A DNA stretch of 64,000 nt from Caldilineaceae bacterium (GTDB lineage Bacteria; Chloroflexota; Anaerolineae; Caldilineales; Caldilineaceae). This document shows positions 51,760-60,763 of this stretch, piece by piece. The notes below the pieces were generated by a model. The model was given only the letters and a program-made list of their open reading frames with translations. It was not told where the DNA came from and ran no database searches. Location of the stretch: contig JAHBVF010000007.1 of assembly GCA_019637685.1 (NCBI GenBank), positions 62,001-126,000 of the forward strand, given 5' to 3'. How positions within the stretch are numbered: position 1 is the stretch's first letter; the number at the start of each line of letters is the position of its first letter. A program made the position numbers and the translations under genes.

Positions 51760-52579
51760 TAACTTCCAAGCTGGGATCGGCCCCGGCTGGCAGCGGCAGA
51801 TGACCGGCGCGGGCGGCTGGGAGTATTCCCCAGATGGTCTGCGTCTGGTCAACGACGCGACGCCGAATACTGGCTACACGAATGCCCAGATCGACGACTA
51901 TCAACACCTGAACCGCCGTCGCTTCCCCTGGCGGCCACCCCTGCGGTTGATCCTGCGCGCCCGCTTCTCCCACCCCAGCATCGACGAGACCGGCGATCCA
52001 ACGACGGCCCTCAGCGGCACCGCGGGCTTTGGCTTTTGGAACGATCCCTTTGGGATGGCGGGGCCGCGCACACCCGCGTTGCCCCAGTCCGTCTGGTTCT
52101 TCTATACCGCGCCGCCGTCCAATCTAAAGCTGGAGGTTGACACGCCGGGCTGGGGCTGGAAGGCAGCCACTGTCAATGCCCGGCGCCGGCAATTCGCCGC
52201 GTTGGCCCCGACAATTCCACTGGCCGTGCCGCTGATGAATGTGCCGTGGCTCTACAGACGGCTCTGGCCTGTGGGCCAGCGGGCCATCGGCGTCTCGGAA
52301 CGGACTGTGCCCGTTTCGATGACGGACTGGCATATCTATGCCATTGACTGGCGAACGGACGGCGTGACCTTTGGCGTGGACGGTCAGCCGCTCTTGGCAA
52401 CACCATACGCGCCGGTTGGCCCGTTGGGACTGGTCATCTGGCTGGACAACCAATATATGCAAGTGACGCCCTGGGGTCAGTTTGGCTGGGGAACGGTAGC
52501 AAAACCCGCGGCCCAATGGATGGATGTGGACTGGATCGTCGTGGAACCGGGCCGCTCCCCTGGGCTGTTGGCTCGTTGA
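51737..52579 (+). CDS. GH16-like / concanavalin-fold protein
   Basis: A GTG at 51737 overlaps the end of the methyltransferase. The 280-residue product has a beta-sandwich flavour with FPWRPPLRLILRARF and a strong match to the region WHIYAIDWRTDGVTFGVDGQ of family 16 glycoside hydrolases. It continues GLVIWLDNQYMQVTPWGQFG. The catalytic ExDxE motif is not obvious, so it may be non-catalytic. No signal peptide is seen. Function unknown. Confidence 0.75.
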   Translation: MPVSPLSDNFQAGIGPGWQRQMTGAGGWEYSPDGLRLVNDATPNTGYTNAQIDDYQHLNRRRFPWRPPLRLILRARFSHPSIDETGDPTTALSGTAGFGFWNDPFGMAGPRTPALPQSVWFFYTAPPSNLKLEVDTPGWGWKAATVNARRRQFAALAPTIPLAVPLMNVPWLYRRLWPVGQRAIGVSERTVPVSMTDWHIYAIDWRTDGVTFGVDGQPLLATPYAPVGPLGLVIWLDNQYMQVTPWGQFGWGTVAKPAAQWMDVDWIVVEPGRSPGLLAR

Positions 52580-52731
52580 CCTTTCCAAAGGTCGATGGCA
52601 GAATTCTCAGCCAGGCGCGCGAAGACGGAGGGAAAGTTTATGGAACACAGACAGCAGAAATGTCTAATTTGTTTCGGGGGCAAAAGAATCCTCAGCGCCA
52701 GTAACTCTCTCAGCACCACTCCACTCAGGGG

Positions 52732-53733
52732 ATGAAACAACCACCAATGGACAACAATTCTCTCACGGCCATTTCTGGCCTCTCGGTGGGCCACTGGACA
52801 AACAGCGAAGCCGCCACAGGGTGTACGGTCATTCTCTGCCCTGCCGGGGCGACCGCGGGGGTTGATGTGCGCGGCAGCGCGCCGGGAACCCGGGAAATTG
52901 CCCTGCTGGACCCGGTGAATACAGTGCAAAAGGTCCACGCCATTCTGCTCAGCGGGGGCAGCGCCTTTGGCCTGGCCGCGGCGGATGGGGTGATGCGCTG
53001 GCTGGAGGAGCGGGGCCACGGCTTTGATGTGGGCGTGGCAAAAGTGCCAATTGTGCCTGCGGCCATTCTCTTCGATCTGGGCATCGGCCGGGCGGATGTG
53101 CGGCCCGATGCCGCCGCCGGTTATCTGGCCTGTCAGGCCGCAACCGCAGGGCCAGTGTCCCAGGGCAATGTGGGCGCGGGGACCGGCGCGACTGTCGGCA
53201 AAATGCTTGGCTTTGGCCAGGCCACCAAAGGCGGGCTGGGCAGCGCGGCCAAAACAATCGGCAAAGGCATTGTGGTGGCCGCGCTGGTGGCTGTCAACGC
53301 GGTGGGCGATGTGATAGACCCGGCCACCAACCAAATTATTGCCGGGGCACGGCGGCCTGTGGTAGGCGGGTTCGTGGATTCCATGAGCTTTGCCGAAAGC
53401 CGCCTGGGGCAGACGCTCAGCGAGATGGCGAACCGCAATACGACGCTGGCCGTCGTCGCCACAAATGTGGCTCTCTCCAAAGTGGAGGCCACGAAAGTGG
53501 CGCAGATGGCCCACGACGGTCTGGCCCGTACCATCCGGCCCGTGCATACGGCGATGGATGGGGACACAATCTTTGCCCTTTCCGCGGGGGAGAAGCCGGG
53601 CGATGCCAGTCTGGTCGGCGCGGTGGCCGCGGATGTGCTGGCCCAGGCCGTTGTGAATGCAATGTGGGCGGCGGAAAAGCTGCACGACATTCCTGCCGCG
53701 CGGGACCTGATGAAAAAACGGCCTGGTGCCTAA
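52732..53733 (+). CDS. P1-family (DmpA-like) peptidase
   Basis: Start ATG 52732 (an internal Met at 52747 is also possible). The 333-residue protein is an Ntn-type hydrolase of the P1 family: LSVGHWTNSEAATGCTVILC at the front, GGSAFGLAAADGVMRWLEE, and the autoproteolysis site ANRNTTLAVVATNVALSK. There Thr237 should become the N-terminal nucleophile. Family members remove N-terminal residues from D- or beta-amino acid peptides. Cytosolic. A promoter for pyrG lies beyond. Confidence 0.9.
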   Translation: MKQPPMDNNSLTAISGLSVGHWTNSEAATGCTVILCPAGATAGVDVRGSAPGTREIALLDPVNTVQKVHAILLSGGSAFGLAAADGVMRWLEERGHGFDVGVAKVPIVPAAILFDLGIGRADVRPDAAAGYLACQAATAGPVSQGNVGAGTGATVGKMLGFGQATKGGLGSAAKTIGKGIVVAALVAVNAVGDVIDPATNQIIAGARRPVVGGFVDSMSFAESRLGQTLSEMANRNTTLAVVATNVALSKVEATKVAQMAHDGLARTIRPVHTAMDGDTIFALSAGEKPGDASLVGAVAADVLAQAVVNAMWAAEKLHDIPAARDLMKKRPGA

Positions 53734-53795
53734 CTCTCTCCCGGAAGGAAAAAGCCCGCCCCATACTTGAATTAACCCCAGAGCTTCCGCCTACC

Positions 53796-53825
53796 TTGAC
53801 ATTCCGCCTGGGCTTGTGCTAAAAT
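53796..53825 (+). promoter_or_regulatory. Consensus promoter of pyrG
   Basis: TTGACA (53796-53801), an 18-base spacer and TAAAAT (53820-53825) with TGC extension. Transcription from about 53832 gives a leader of some 160 bases. A second extended -10, TGGTACAAT (53908-53916), lies downstream. Confidence 0.8.
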
Positions 53826-53870
53826 CGCTCGACATTCGTGGTGCTTTCGGCTGATCAGATATGCGTCCAA

Positions 53871-53905
53871 GAGGCACGGGGTCTTCCTCCGTGTCTCTTT
53901 CTTTG
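53871..53905 (+). promoter_or_regulatory. Possible attenuator hairpin in the pyrG leader
   Basis: GAGGCACGG (53871-53879) pairs with CCGTGTCTC (53889-53897) over a nine-base loop, followed by TTTCTTTG. This is terminator-like and sits between the first promoter and the gene. It could support nucleotide-sensitive attenuation, as pyrG leaders use in Firmicutes, though the mechanism there is different. Confidence 0.45.
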
Positions 53906-53930
53906 TGTGGTACAATATCTCTGACCGTGA

Positions 53931-55664
<1,734 letters not shown>

Positions 55665-55787
55665 GCTATCACCGCTGAAAATGCAAGTGGAAAATGCAAA
55701 CAGGCGGGCCTTTTTCTCTGGCCGGCACAATGCAGCCAGAATGATTCGTTAAACGTCACAAGGTTCAGAATGTAGGAGTAATCAAGT

Positions 55788-56558
55788 ATGTCAGGTCATT
55801 CAAAATGGGCTACAATCAAACGGCGTAAGGGAGCAAACGATGTAGCTCGGGGGAAAGTCTTCACACGGCTTGCCAGAGAAATCCAGGTGGCGGCCAAAGA
55901 AGGTGGCCCCGATGTCAACGCCAACCTGCGCCTGCGTCTGGCCGTGGACAAGGCCAGGGCCGAAAATATGCCCAAAGACAATATCGACAGGGCGGTTCGT
56001 CGCGGCGCGGGGCTGGAGAAAGACGCGGCCGAAATTGAGGAGATCGTCTACGAGGGCTATGGGCCTAACGGCGTGGCCATGCTGGTGGAATGTCTGAGCG
56101 ACAACCGCAATCGCACCATTTCGGAAGTGCGTCGCTGTTTCTCTCGGGCTGGCGGCAGCCTGGGCGAGCCGGGTTCGGTGGCGTGGCAGTTCACATCCAA
56201 AGGTTATATTGCGGTCAACCGCCAGGACGAAGACGGCAGCGACCGGGGCATCGACCCGGAAGAGGTCTTTATGGCCGCGCTGGAAGCTGGCGCCGAGGAT
56301 GTAATTGTGACAGCGGAGACGGTCGAGGTCTACACCGAGCGCACAGCGTTGGCGCTGGTTTCCCAGAGATTAGAAGAGGCTGGCTTTCCCGCGGATGAGT
56401 CCGAATTGGTGATGGAAGCCAATACACCCCTGGCCCTGGACACAGAGGCCGGGCTGACGGTCCTGACACTCATCGAAAATCTGGAAGAGTTGGACGACGT
56501 AAACAAAGTCTATCATAATTTGGAACTGACCGACGAGATGATGGCCCAGGTTGCCTAA
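55788..56558 (+). CDS. yebC: YebC/PmpR-family transcriptional regulator
   Basis: AGGAG precedes the ATG. The 256-residue protein starts with the family signature SGHSKWATIKRRKGANDVAR and has GYGPNGVAMLVECLSDNRNR and FSRAGGSLGEPGSVAWQF. These three-domain proteins bind DNA or act on the ribosome; recent work links YebC to translation of proline stretches, and EF-P is in this window. It precedes ruvC, the usual neighbour in bacteria. Start and length (256) fit the family. Confidence 0.96.
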   Translation: MSGHSKWATIKRRKGANDVARGKVFTRLAREIQVAAKEGGPDVNANLRLRLAVDKARAENMPKDNIDRAVRRGAGLEKDAAEIEEIVYEGYGPNGVAMLVECLSDNRNRTISEVRRCFSRAGGSLGEPGSVAWQFTSKGYIAVNRQDEDGSDRGIDPEEVFMAALEAGAEDVIVTAETVEVYTERTALALVSQRLEEAGFPADESELVMEANTPLALDTEAGLTVLTLIENLEELDDVNKVYHNLELTDEMMAQVA

Positions 56559-56634
56559 GAAACTGTGGGGAATGGTATGGCAGGAATTTCATGAATTCCT
56601 GGGCATCTCGCAACACCTATTATCCGGGAAATGA

Positions 56635-57174
56635 GTGGGGATGCGGGCTGATCTGACGCAGCGCAAACAGACAGGAGAATGGACGGTTCTGGGCATCGAT
56701 CCGGGCACAGCCTCCACTGGCTACGGGATTGTGGGCCAAGGAATCAGTGGCAAGTTCTATCTGCTGGCCTGCGGCGTCATCCGCACAGAGCCGGAGCAGT
56801 TGATGCATTTGCGCCTGCGGGAAATCTTTGAGGACCTGCAAAGTCTGATCCATCAGTTCAAGCCGGATGAAGTGGCTGTGGAAGAGCTATTCTTTGGCCG
56901 CAATGTGACCACCGCCATCACAGTGGGACAGGCCAGAGGTGCGGCTCTGCTGGCGGCCGCGCTCAACGATCTCCCTGTAGCGGAATATACACCGGCAACG
57001 GTTAAGCAAGCCTTGACCGGCTATGGTAATGCAGATAAACTACAGATGCAAATGATGGTACAAAGCCTGCTGAATCTTGCAGAAATTCCACGCCCGGACG
57101 ATGCAGCCGACGGTGTAGCAGTGGCCCTGTGTCATTTGCAGACAGCCCGTTATCAATCTTTTGTGGATGGCTAA
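56635..57174 (+). CDS. ruvC: Holliday junction resolvase RuvC
   Basis: The start is uncertain between GTG 56635 and ATG 56641; both give about 178 residues. Catalytic acids are in VLGIDPGTASTGYGI, VAVEELFFGRNVTTAITVGQ and IPRPDDAADGVAVALCHL. It resolves Holliday junctions after RuvAB branch migration as a dimer. The gene sits after yebC but ruvA is separated from it by a response-regulator gene, and ruvB is not in this window. Confidence 0.96.
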   Translation: MGMRADLTQRKQTGEWTVLGIDPGTASTGYGIVGQGISGKFYLLACGVIRTEPEQLMHLRLREIFEDLQSLIHQFKPDEVAVEELFFGRNVTTAITVGQARGAALLAAALNDLPVAEYTPATVKQALTGYGNADKLQMQMMVQSLLNLAEIPRPDDAADGVAVALCHLQTARYQSFVDG

Positions 57175-57211
57175 CCACCCCCCACAAGCCCAACCCCACA
57201 AGTGAAAGCCT

Positions 57212-57937
57212 ATGGCGACGCAAAACCCTTCGGACAAACCTCATATTCTGATAGCTGAGGATGAAGAGTTCCTGCGCAATCTTCTCTTTGTCTCGCTGGA
57301 ACGGGAGGGCTTTGCGGTTGTTGCGGTGCAGGACGGAGCCGATGCACTGGAAAATTTCGCCAACCATTCCTTCGACCTGGTGTTGCTGGATGTTCTTATG
57401 CCCCGGATGGACGGTTTTGCCGTCTGCGCGGAGATTCGCAAACGCTCGGATGTGCCGGTGGTGCTGCTCACTGCCCTGAACAGCCCAGACGATATTGTGC
57501 AGGGCTTTGAGTTGGGTGCCGATGACTTTATCAGCAAACCTTTCACTTTCCGCGAGGTCAATGCCCGCATCCAGGCCATTCTTCGACGCATTGGCTGGTC
57601 CAGAGAGCGCCCGTCTTTTTTGATTATGCGCTATGGCGATGTGGCCCTGAACGACGAGGAGCATACGGTTGTTGTGCGGGACGAAGAGGTCCACCTGACG
57701 CCCATCGAATACCAGTTGCTCCACTATCTCATGAGCAATGTCAATCGTCCGGTTTCCAAAGACAAACTCTTCCACGAAGTGTGGGGCTATGACTTCACAG
57801 GCGGCACAAATCTGGTGGAAGTTGCCATGCGCCGTCTGCGTGAGAAGATCGAGGAACAACCCTCTACGCCCGAATACCTGCTCACCGTGCGCGGGGCAGG
57901 CTACAAATTTGCCGATCCAGAGAAAGAGACTTCCTGA
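57212..57937 (+). CDS. OmpR-type response regulator
   Basis: The 241-residue protein has an N-terminal receiver domain with phospho-acceptor Asp60 (FDLVLLDVLMPRMDG), the Thr/Lys switch (LLTALNSPDDI; DDFISKPF), and a C-terminal winged helix (VHLTPIEYQLLHYLMSNVNR; VRGAGYKFADPEKE). It should bind promoters when phosphorylated. No histidine kinase gene is near. It sits between ruvC and ruvA, an unusual place, and its stop lies five bases before ruvA. Confidence 0.95.
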   Translation: MATQNPSDKPHILIAEDEEFLRNLLFVSLEREGFAVVAVQDGADALENFANHSFDLVLLDVLMPRMDGFAVCAEIRKRSDVPVVLLTALNSPDDIVQGFELGADDFISKPFTFREVNARIQAILRRIGWSRERPSFLIMRYGDVALNDEEHTVVVRDEEVHLTPIEYQLLHYLMSNVNRPVSKDKLFHEVWGYDFTGGTNLVEVAMRRLREKIEEQPSTPEYLLTVRGAGYKFADPEKETS

Positions 57938-57942
57938 CCCCT

Positions 57943-58533
57943 ATGATCCGACAGGTGCGCGGTGCTGTGACAGCCATAGGCAAAAGTTTTTTGGTGATCG
58001 ACGTGGGCAGCGCGGCCGGCGGGGTTGGCCTGCGCGTCTTTGTGCCGGAACCCACGTTGGCCCGTTTCCGTCTGGAAAGCAGTGTCACCCTTCACACCTA
58101 CCTTCAGGTGAGAGAGAGCGACCTGAGCCTGTATGGTTTTGAAAACACAGAAGAGCTGGCCGTCTTTGAATTGCTGTTGGGAGTGAGTGGAGTGGGGCCA
58201 AAAGTTGCCCTGGCCATCCTCAGCACGCTGCCCCCCGACACCTTGCGCCTGGCCGTGGCCAATAAACAACCCGCGATTGTGGCACGCGCGCCGGGCGTGG
58301 GCAAACGCACTGCCGAGAAAATTGTGCTGGAATTGCAAGGAAAATTGGCCGGAACCAGCGACGATCTCTCTGGGCTGGTCTCGGCGATGGATGCAGACAG
58401 CGAAGTCATCGAAGCGCTTACCGCTCTTGGCTACAGCGTAGTACAGGCCCAGCGGGCTGTTCAGCAGATTCCCGCGGATGTTACCGGCGTGGAAGATCGT
58501 CTGCGGATAGCGCTCAGCAGCTTTGGCGAATAG
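57943..58533 (+). CDS. ruvA: Holliday junction branch migration protein RuvA
   Basis: The 196-residue protein has the three RuvA domains: the OB-fold (IRQVRGAVTAIGKSFLVIDV), the HhH pair (LLGVSGVGPKVALAILSTLP; APGVGKRTAEKIVLELQGKL) and the C-terminal three-helix domain that binds RuvB (SEVIEALTALGYSVVQAQRA). It targets the RuvB motor to junctions. It is five bases downstream of the response regulator, so they are co-transcribed. Confidence 0.96.
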   Translation: MIRQVRGAVTAIGKSFLVIDVGSAAGGVGLRVFVPEPTLARFRLESSVTLHTYLQVRESDLSLYGFENTEELAVFELLLGVSGVGPKVALAILSTLPPDTLRLAVANKQPAIVARAPGVGKRTAEKIVLELQGKLAGTSDDLSGLVSAMDADSEVIEALTALGYSVVQAQRAVQQIPADVTGVEDRLRIALSSFGE

Positions 58534-58562
58534 AACAATGTGTGATCCCGCCACGCCCTGCT

Positions 58563-58592
58563 TTGACAGGCCCTAGGGCAATCCCCTATAAT
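58563..58592 (+). promoter_or_regulatory. Consensus promoter of efp
   Basis: TTGACA (58563-58568), an 18-base spacer and TATAAT (58587-58592). It gives a leader of about 113 bases to the EF-P ATG. Confidence 0.85.
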
Positions 58593-58711
58593 CGATCAAG
58601 TTCGTTTCGATTGAGTCCCGAAAACCGGCTCCACACGCATTTCTGTGCACACCCTTTCTGTGCTGGCGCAGAAGGCTGCTGTGGAGCCTTTTGCAGAAAG
58701 AAGACATCTGA

Positions 58712-59272
58712 ATGGCAGAAGTTCAACAACTCCGCAAAGGCAATATCTTCCAGGACGAGGGCCAGCTCTGGCGGGTTCTGGAATATCAACACATCAAAGT
58801 GGCACGGGGCGGCGCCACCATTCGCCTGCGCCTGCGCAATCTGCGCACTGGTTCGACTGTGGAAAAGACCTACAACAACGGCTCGCGGGTGGACGATGTC
58901 CGCCTGGACAGCCGCACGGTTCAGTTTCTCTACAACGACGGCCACCTCTCCCATTTTATGGATACAGAGACCTATGAGCAGATCGCGCTTTCGCCAGAGA
59001 CGCTGGAAGGCGTAATCGACTTCATCAAAGACAACACAATGGTGGAGATCGAATCGTTTGAGGGGGAGCCACTGAACGTCAGTCTGCCCACAACTGTCGA
59101 TTTAGAGGTTGTCTGGGCCGAGATGGCTGTGGCCGGCGACACCGCCAACAGTCCCACCAAACAGATCGAGCTGGAGACCGGCTACAAATTACAGGTGCCC
59201 ATGTTTGTCAAAGAGGGCGATACCATTCGCGTGGACACCCGCACCGGTGCCTACGTAACCCGAGTGCAATAA
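58712..59272 (+). CDS. efp: Elongation factor P (Arg32 variant)
   Basis: The 186-residue protein has the three EF-P domains; it rescues ribosomes stalled at proline stretches. The tip of domain I, normally with the modified Lys in a PGKG loop, reads KVARGGATIRLRLRNLRTG. By count the residue at the modification position is Arg32. Arg at this place is used by the EarP rhamnosylation branch, and Lys by EpmA; here the loop also lacks PG. No EarP gene is in this window. The C-terminus (DTRTGAYVTRVQ) is complete. Confidence 0.96.
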   Translation: MAEVQQLRKGNIFQDEGQLWRVLEYQHIKVARGGATIRLRLRNLRTGSTVEKTYNNGSRVDDVRLDSRTVQFLYNDGHLSHFMDTETYEQIALSPETLEGVIDFIKDNTMVEIESFEGEPLNVSLPTTVDLEVVWAEMAVAGDTANSPTKQIELETGYKLQVPMFVKEGDTIRVDTRTGAYVTRVQ

Positions 59273-59380
59273 CAAAGAAGTCGGGAGTAGCTATCCGAAA
59301 ATTGGATGGTGATGGCTCGACGCGTTACTATCCAATTATCCCAATTGTCAACGTTGCCAGAAAGCAAAAACTTCGATGAT

Positions 59381-59410
59381 TTGACGATTGCTCTCTTTTT
59401 CAAGTATAAT
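59381..59410 (+). promoter_or_regulatory. Consensus promoter of tRNA-Thr
   Basis: TTGACG (59381-59386), an 18-base spacer and TATAAT (59405-59410), 10 bases before the mature tRNA. Confidence 0.85.
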
Positions 59411-59420
59411 TTCAAGGTTT

Positions 59421-59493
59421 GCCGTTGTAGCTCAGCTGGTAGAGCAGCTCACTCGTAATGAGCAGGTCGTCGGTTCGAGTCCGACCAACGGCT
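59421..59493 (+). tRNA. tRNA-Thr (anticodon CGT)
   Basis: Acceptor GCCGTTG pairs with CAACGGC, with discriminator T. The anticodon stem GCTCA/TGAGC encloses loop CTCGTAA with CGT. D and T arms (GTCGG-TTCGAGT-CCGAC) are intact. No CCA is encoded. Confidence 0.97.
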
Positions 59494-59498
59494 CAGAG

Positions 59499-59528
59499 AA
59501 AGCCCCTTCGCAATCGAGGGGGCTTTTT
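59499..59528 (+). terminator. Rho-independent terminator of tRNA-Thr
   Basis: AAAGCCCCTTCG (59499-59510) pairs with CGAGGGGGCTTT (59515-59526) over a four-base loop, followed by T. It ends the tRNA transcript and lies close to the stop of the convergent alpha/beta hydrolase. Confidence 0.85.
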
Positions 59529-59535
59529 GGTTTGG

Positions 59536-60402
59536 TCAGGCTGTGTCCTCTCGCAGAAAGGCCAGCAGCAGATCATTCACTCGGGCCGGCGCGTCGTGCT
59601 GGACAAAATGTGCAGCATCGTCAATGTAGACAACCTCGCCCTGATCACAGAGTTCCAGGCTGAGTTCAGCCATCTCCCACTCCAACACTGCATCCCGCTT
59701 GCCCCAGATAATGCGCACGGGGACAGTCACCCGGTAGCTGGCAGCCCGGCTTGGCGGCTTCTGGAACATTGCCCGATACCAGTTGAGCATACCCGTCCAT
59801 GCGCCCGGCTGTGCCCAGGCAGCCAAATAATCCTGGACATCTTCCTCGCTGAATGCACCGGGCGGCGAACCCGCCTGGATGCCTCTGGCAAAGCGTTCTC
59901 CGCCATTTTTGGACATAACTTTTTCTGGCAGCCAGGGCAGTTGGAAAAAGAACATATACCAGCTTTTGCGTAGCTGGGAGAAATGGGTGCGGAAGCGGCG
60001 TCGAAGCACCCCCGGATGGGGGACATTGAGAATCGCCAGCTTCTGAATCCGTTGGGGATGTTTGATCCCCAGCCACCAGGCCACAGCCGCGCCCCAATCG
60101 TGGCCGACGACAGACGCTTTTTCTACTCCGGCAGCGTCGATCAATCCCACCACATCCAAAGCCAGTTGGTCCAGATTATAGGCCGCGATGTCCGCCGGTT
60201 TATCGCTCAGATTGTAGCCTCGCTGGTCGGGAACCCAGACCCGGTAGCCCGCCGCGGCCAGCGCGGGAATCTGCTGCCGCCAACCAGCCCAATACTCTGG
60301 AAAGCCGTGAAGAAGAATCACCAATGGCCCGCTTTCGGGTCCAGCCTGGGCCACGTGCAGATTGATGCCGTTGGTAACGACAGATGTATGCTGCATATCC
60401 AT
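59536..60402 (-). CDS. Alpha/beta hydrolase, epoxide-hydrolase-like
   Basis: The 288-residue protein has an alpha/beta hydrolase core with oxyanion region LLHGFPEYWAGW and the nucleophile elbow VVGHDWGAAVAW, in which Asp102 replaces Ser. That Asp nucleophile marks the epoxide hydrolase/haloalkane dehalogenase class. An acid in RIIWGKRDAVLE and the final His in DAAHFVQHDAPARV complete the triad. The substrate is probably an epoxide or halide. The start is the first Met at 60402; a second Met (60396) is equally possible. Confidence 0.92.
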   Translation of the reverse strand: MDMQHTSVVTNGINLHVAQAGPESGPLVILLHGFPEYWAGWRQQIPALAAAGYRVWVPDQRGYNLSDKPADIAAYNLDQLALDVVGLIDAAGVEKASVVGHDWGAAVAWWLGIKHPQRIQKLAILNVPHPGVLRRRFRTHFSQLRKSWYMFFFQLPWLPEKVMSKNGGERFARGIQAGSPPGAFSEEDVQDYLAAWAQPGAWTGMLNWYRAMFQKPPSRAASYRVTVPVRIIWGKRDAVLEWEMAELSLELCDQGEVVYIDDAAHFVQHDAPARVNDLLLAFLREDTA

Positions 60403-60441
60403 TTGCGAATCCTATCGATTTGGAACAAAACCGGTCCAACA

Positions 60442-60546
60442 GGGACTCAGGGGATGACCCGCTTAGTTTCGATACGGCTGGAAACAGCACCAGCCTACTC
60501 AACCGGCGCTGTCCCGAATAATTGATGCCTGCCCCCCCTGAGTCCC
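60442..60546. repeat. Spaced inverted repeat in the gap before rpoC
   Basis: GGGACTCAGGGG (60442-60453) matches the complement of CCCCTGAGTCCC (60535-60546), some 80 bases apart. The 361-base gap 60403-60763 also holds the rpoC terminator; no gene is seen in it. Confidence 0.4.
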
Positions 60547-60670
60547 CAAAGAACCACAAAACCCGGCCACAAGAAGCAGTGGCAGAGGCATCGTTTGACC
60601 CAATAACTCTATACCGTTCCCTGCAGTTGTCCAAACCAGCAGAAAAGCCAAGGGCGTTGGACAATCAAAC

Positions 60671-60716
60671 AAAAAAGGGGGACGATTTCCAGATGGAAAA
60701 TCGCCCCCCTTTTTCA
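60671..60716 (-). terminator. Terminator of rpoC
   Basis: On the minus strand a GC-rich stem AAAAAGGGGGGCGATTTTCC pairs with GGAAATCGTCCCCC, ending in a T-run. It lies about 50 bases past the rpoC stop. Confidence 0.85.
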
Positions 60717-60763
60717 TTCAGCCAAACCCACCGGTGCTGCAGAAGCAACGCCAGAAGCCGGGT

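Noticed and set aside
51737..52579. Calling the concanavalin-like protein an active GH16 glucanase
   Set aside because: I could not see the ExDxE catalytic motif.
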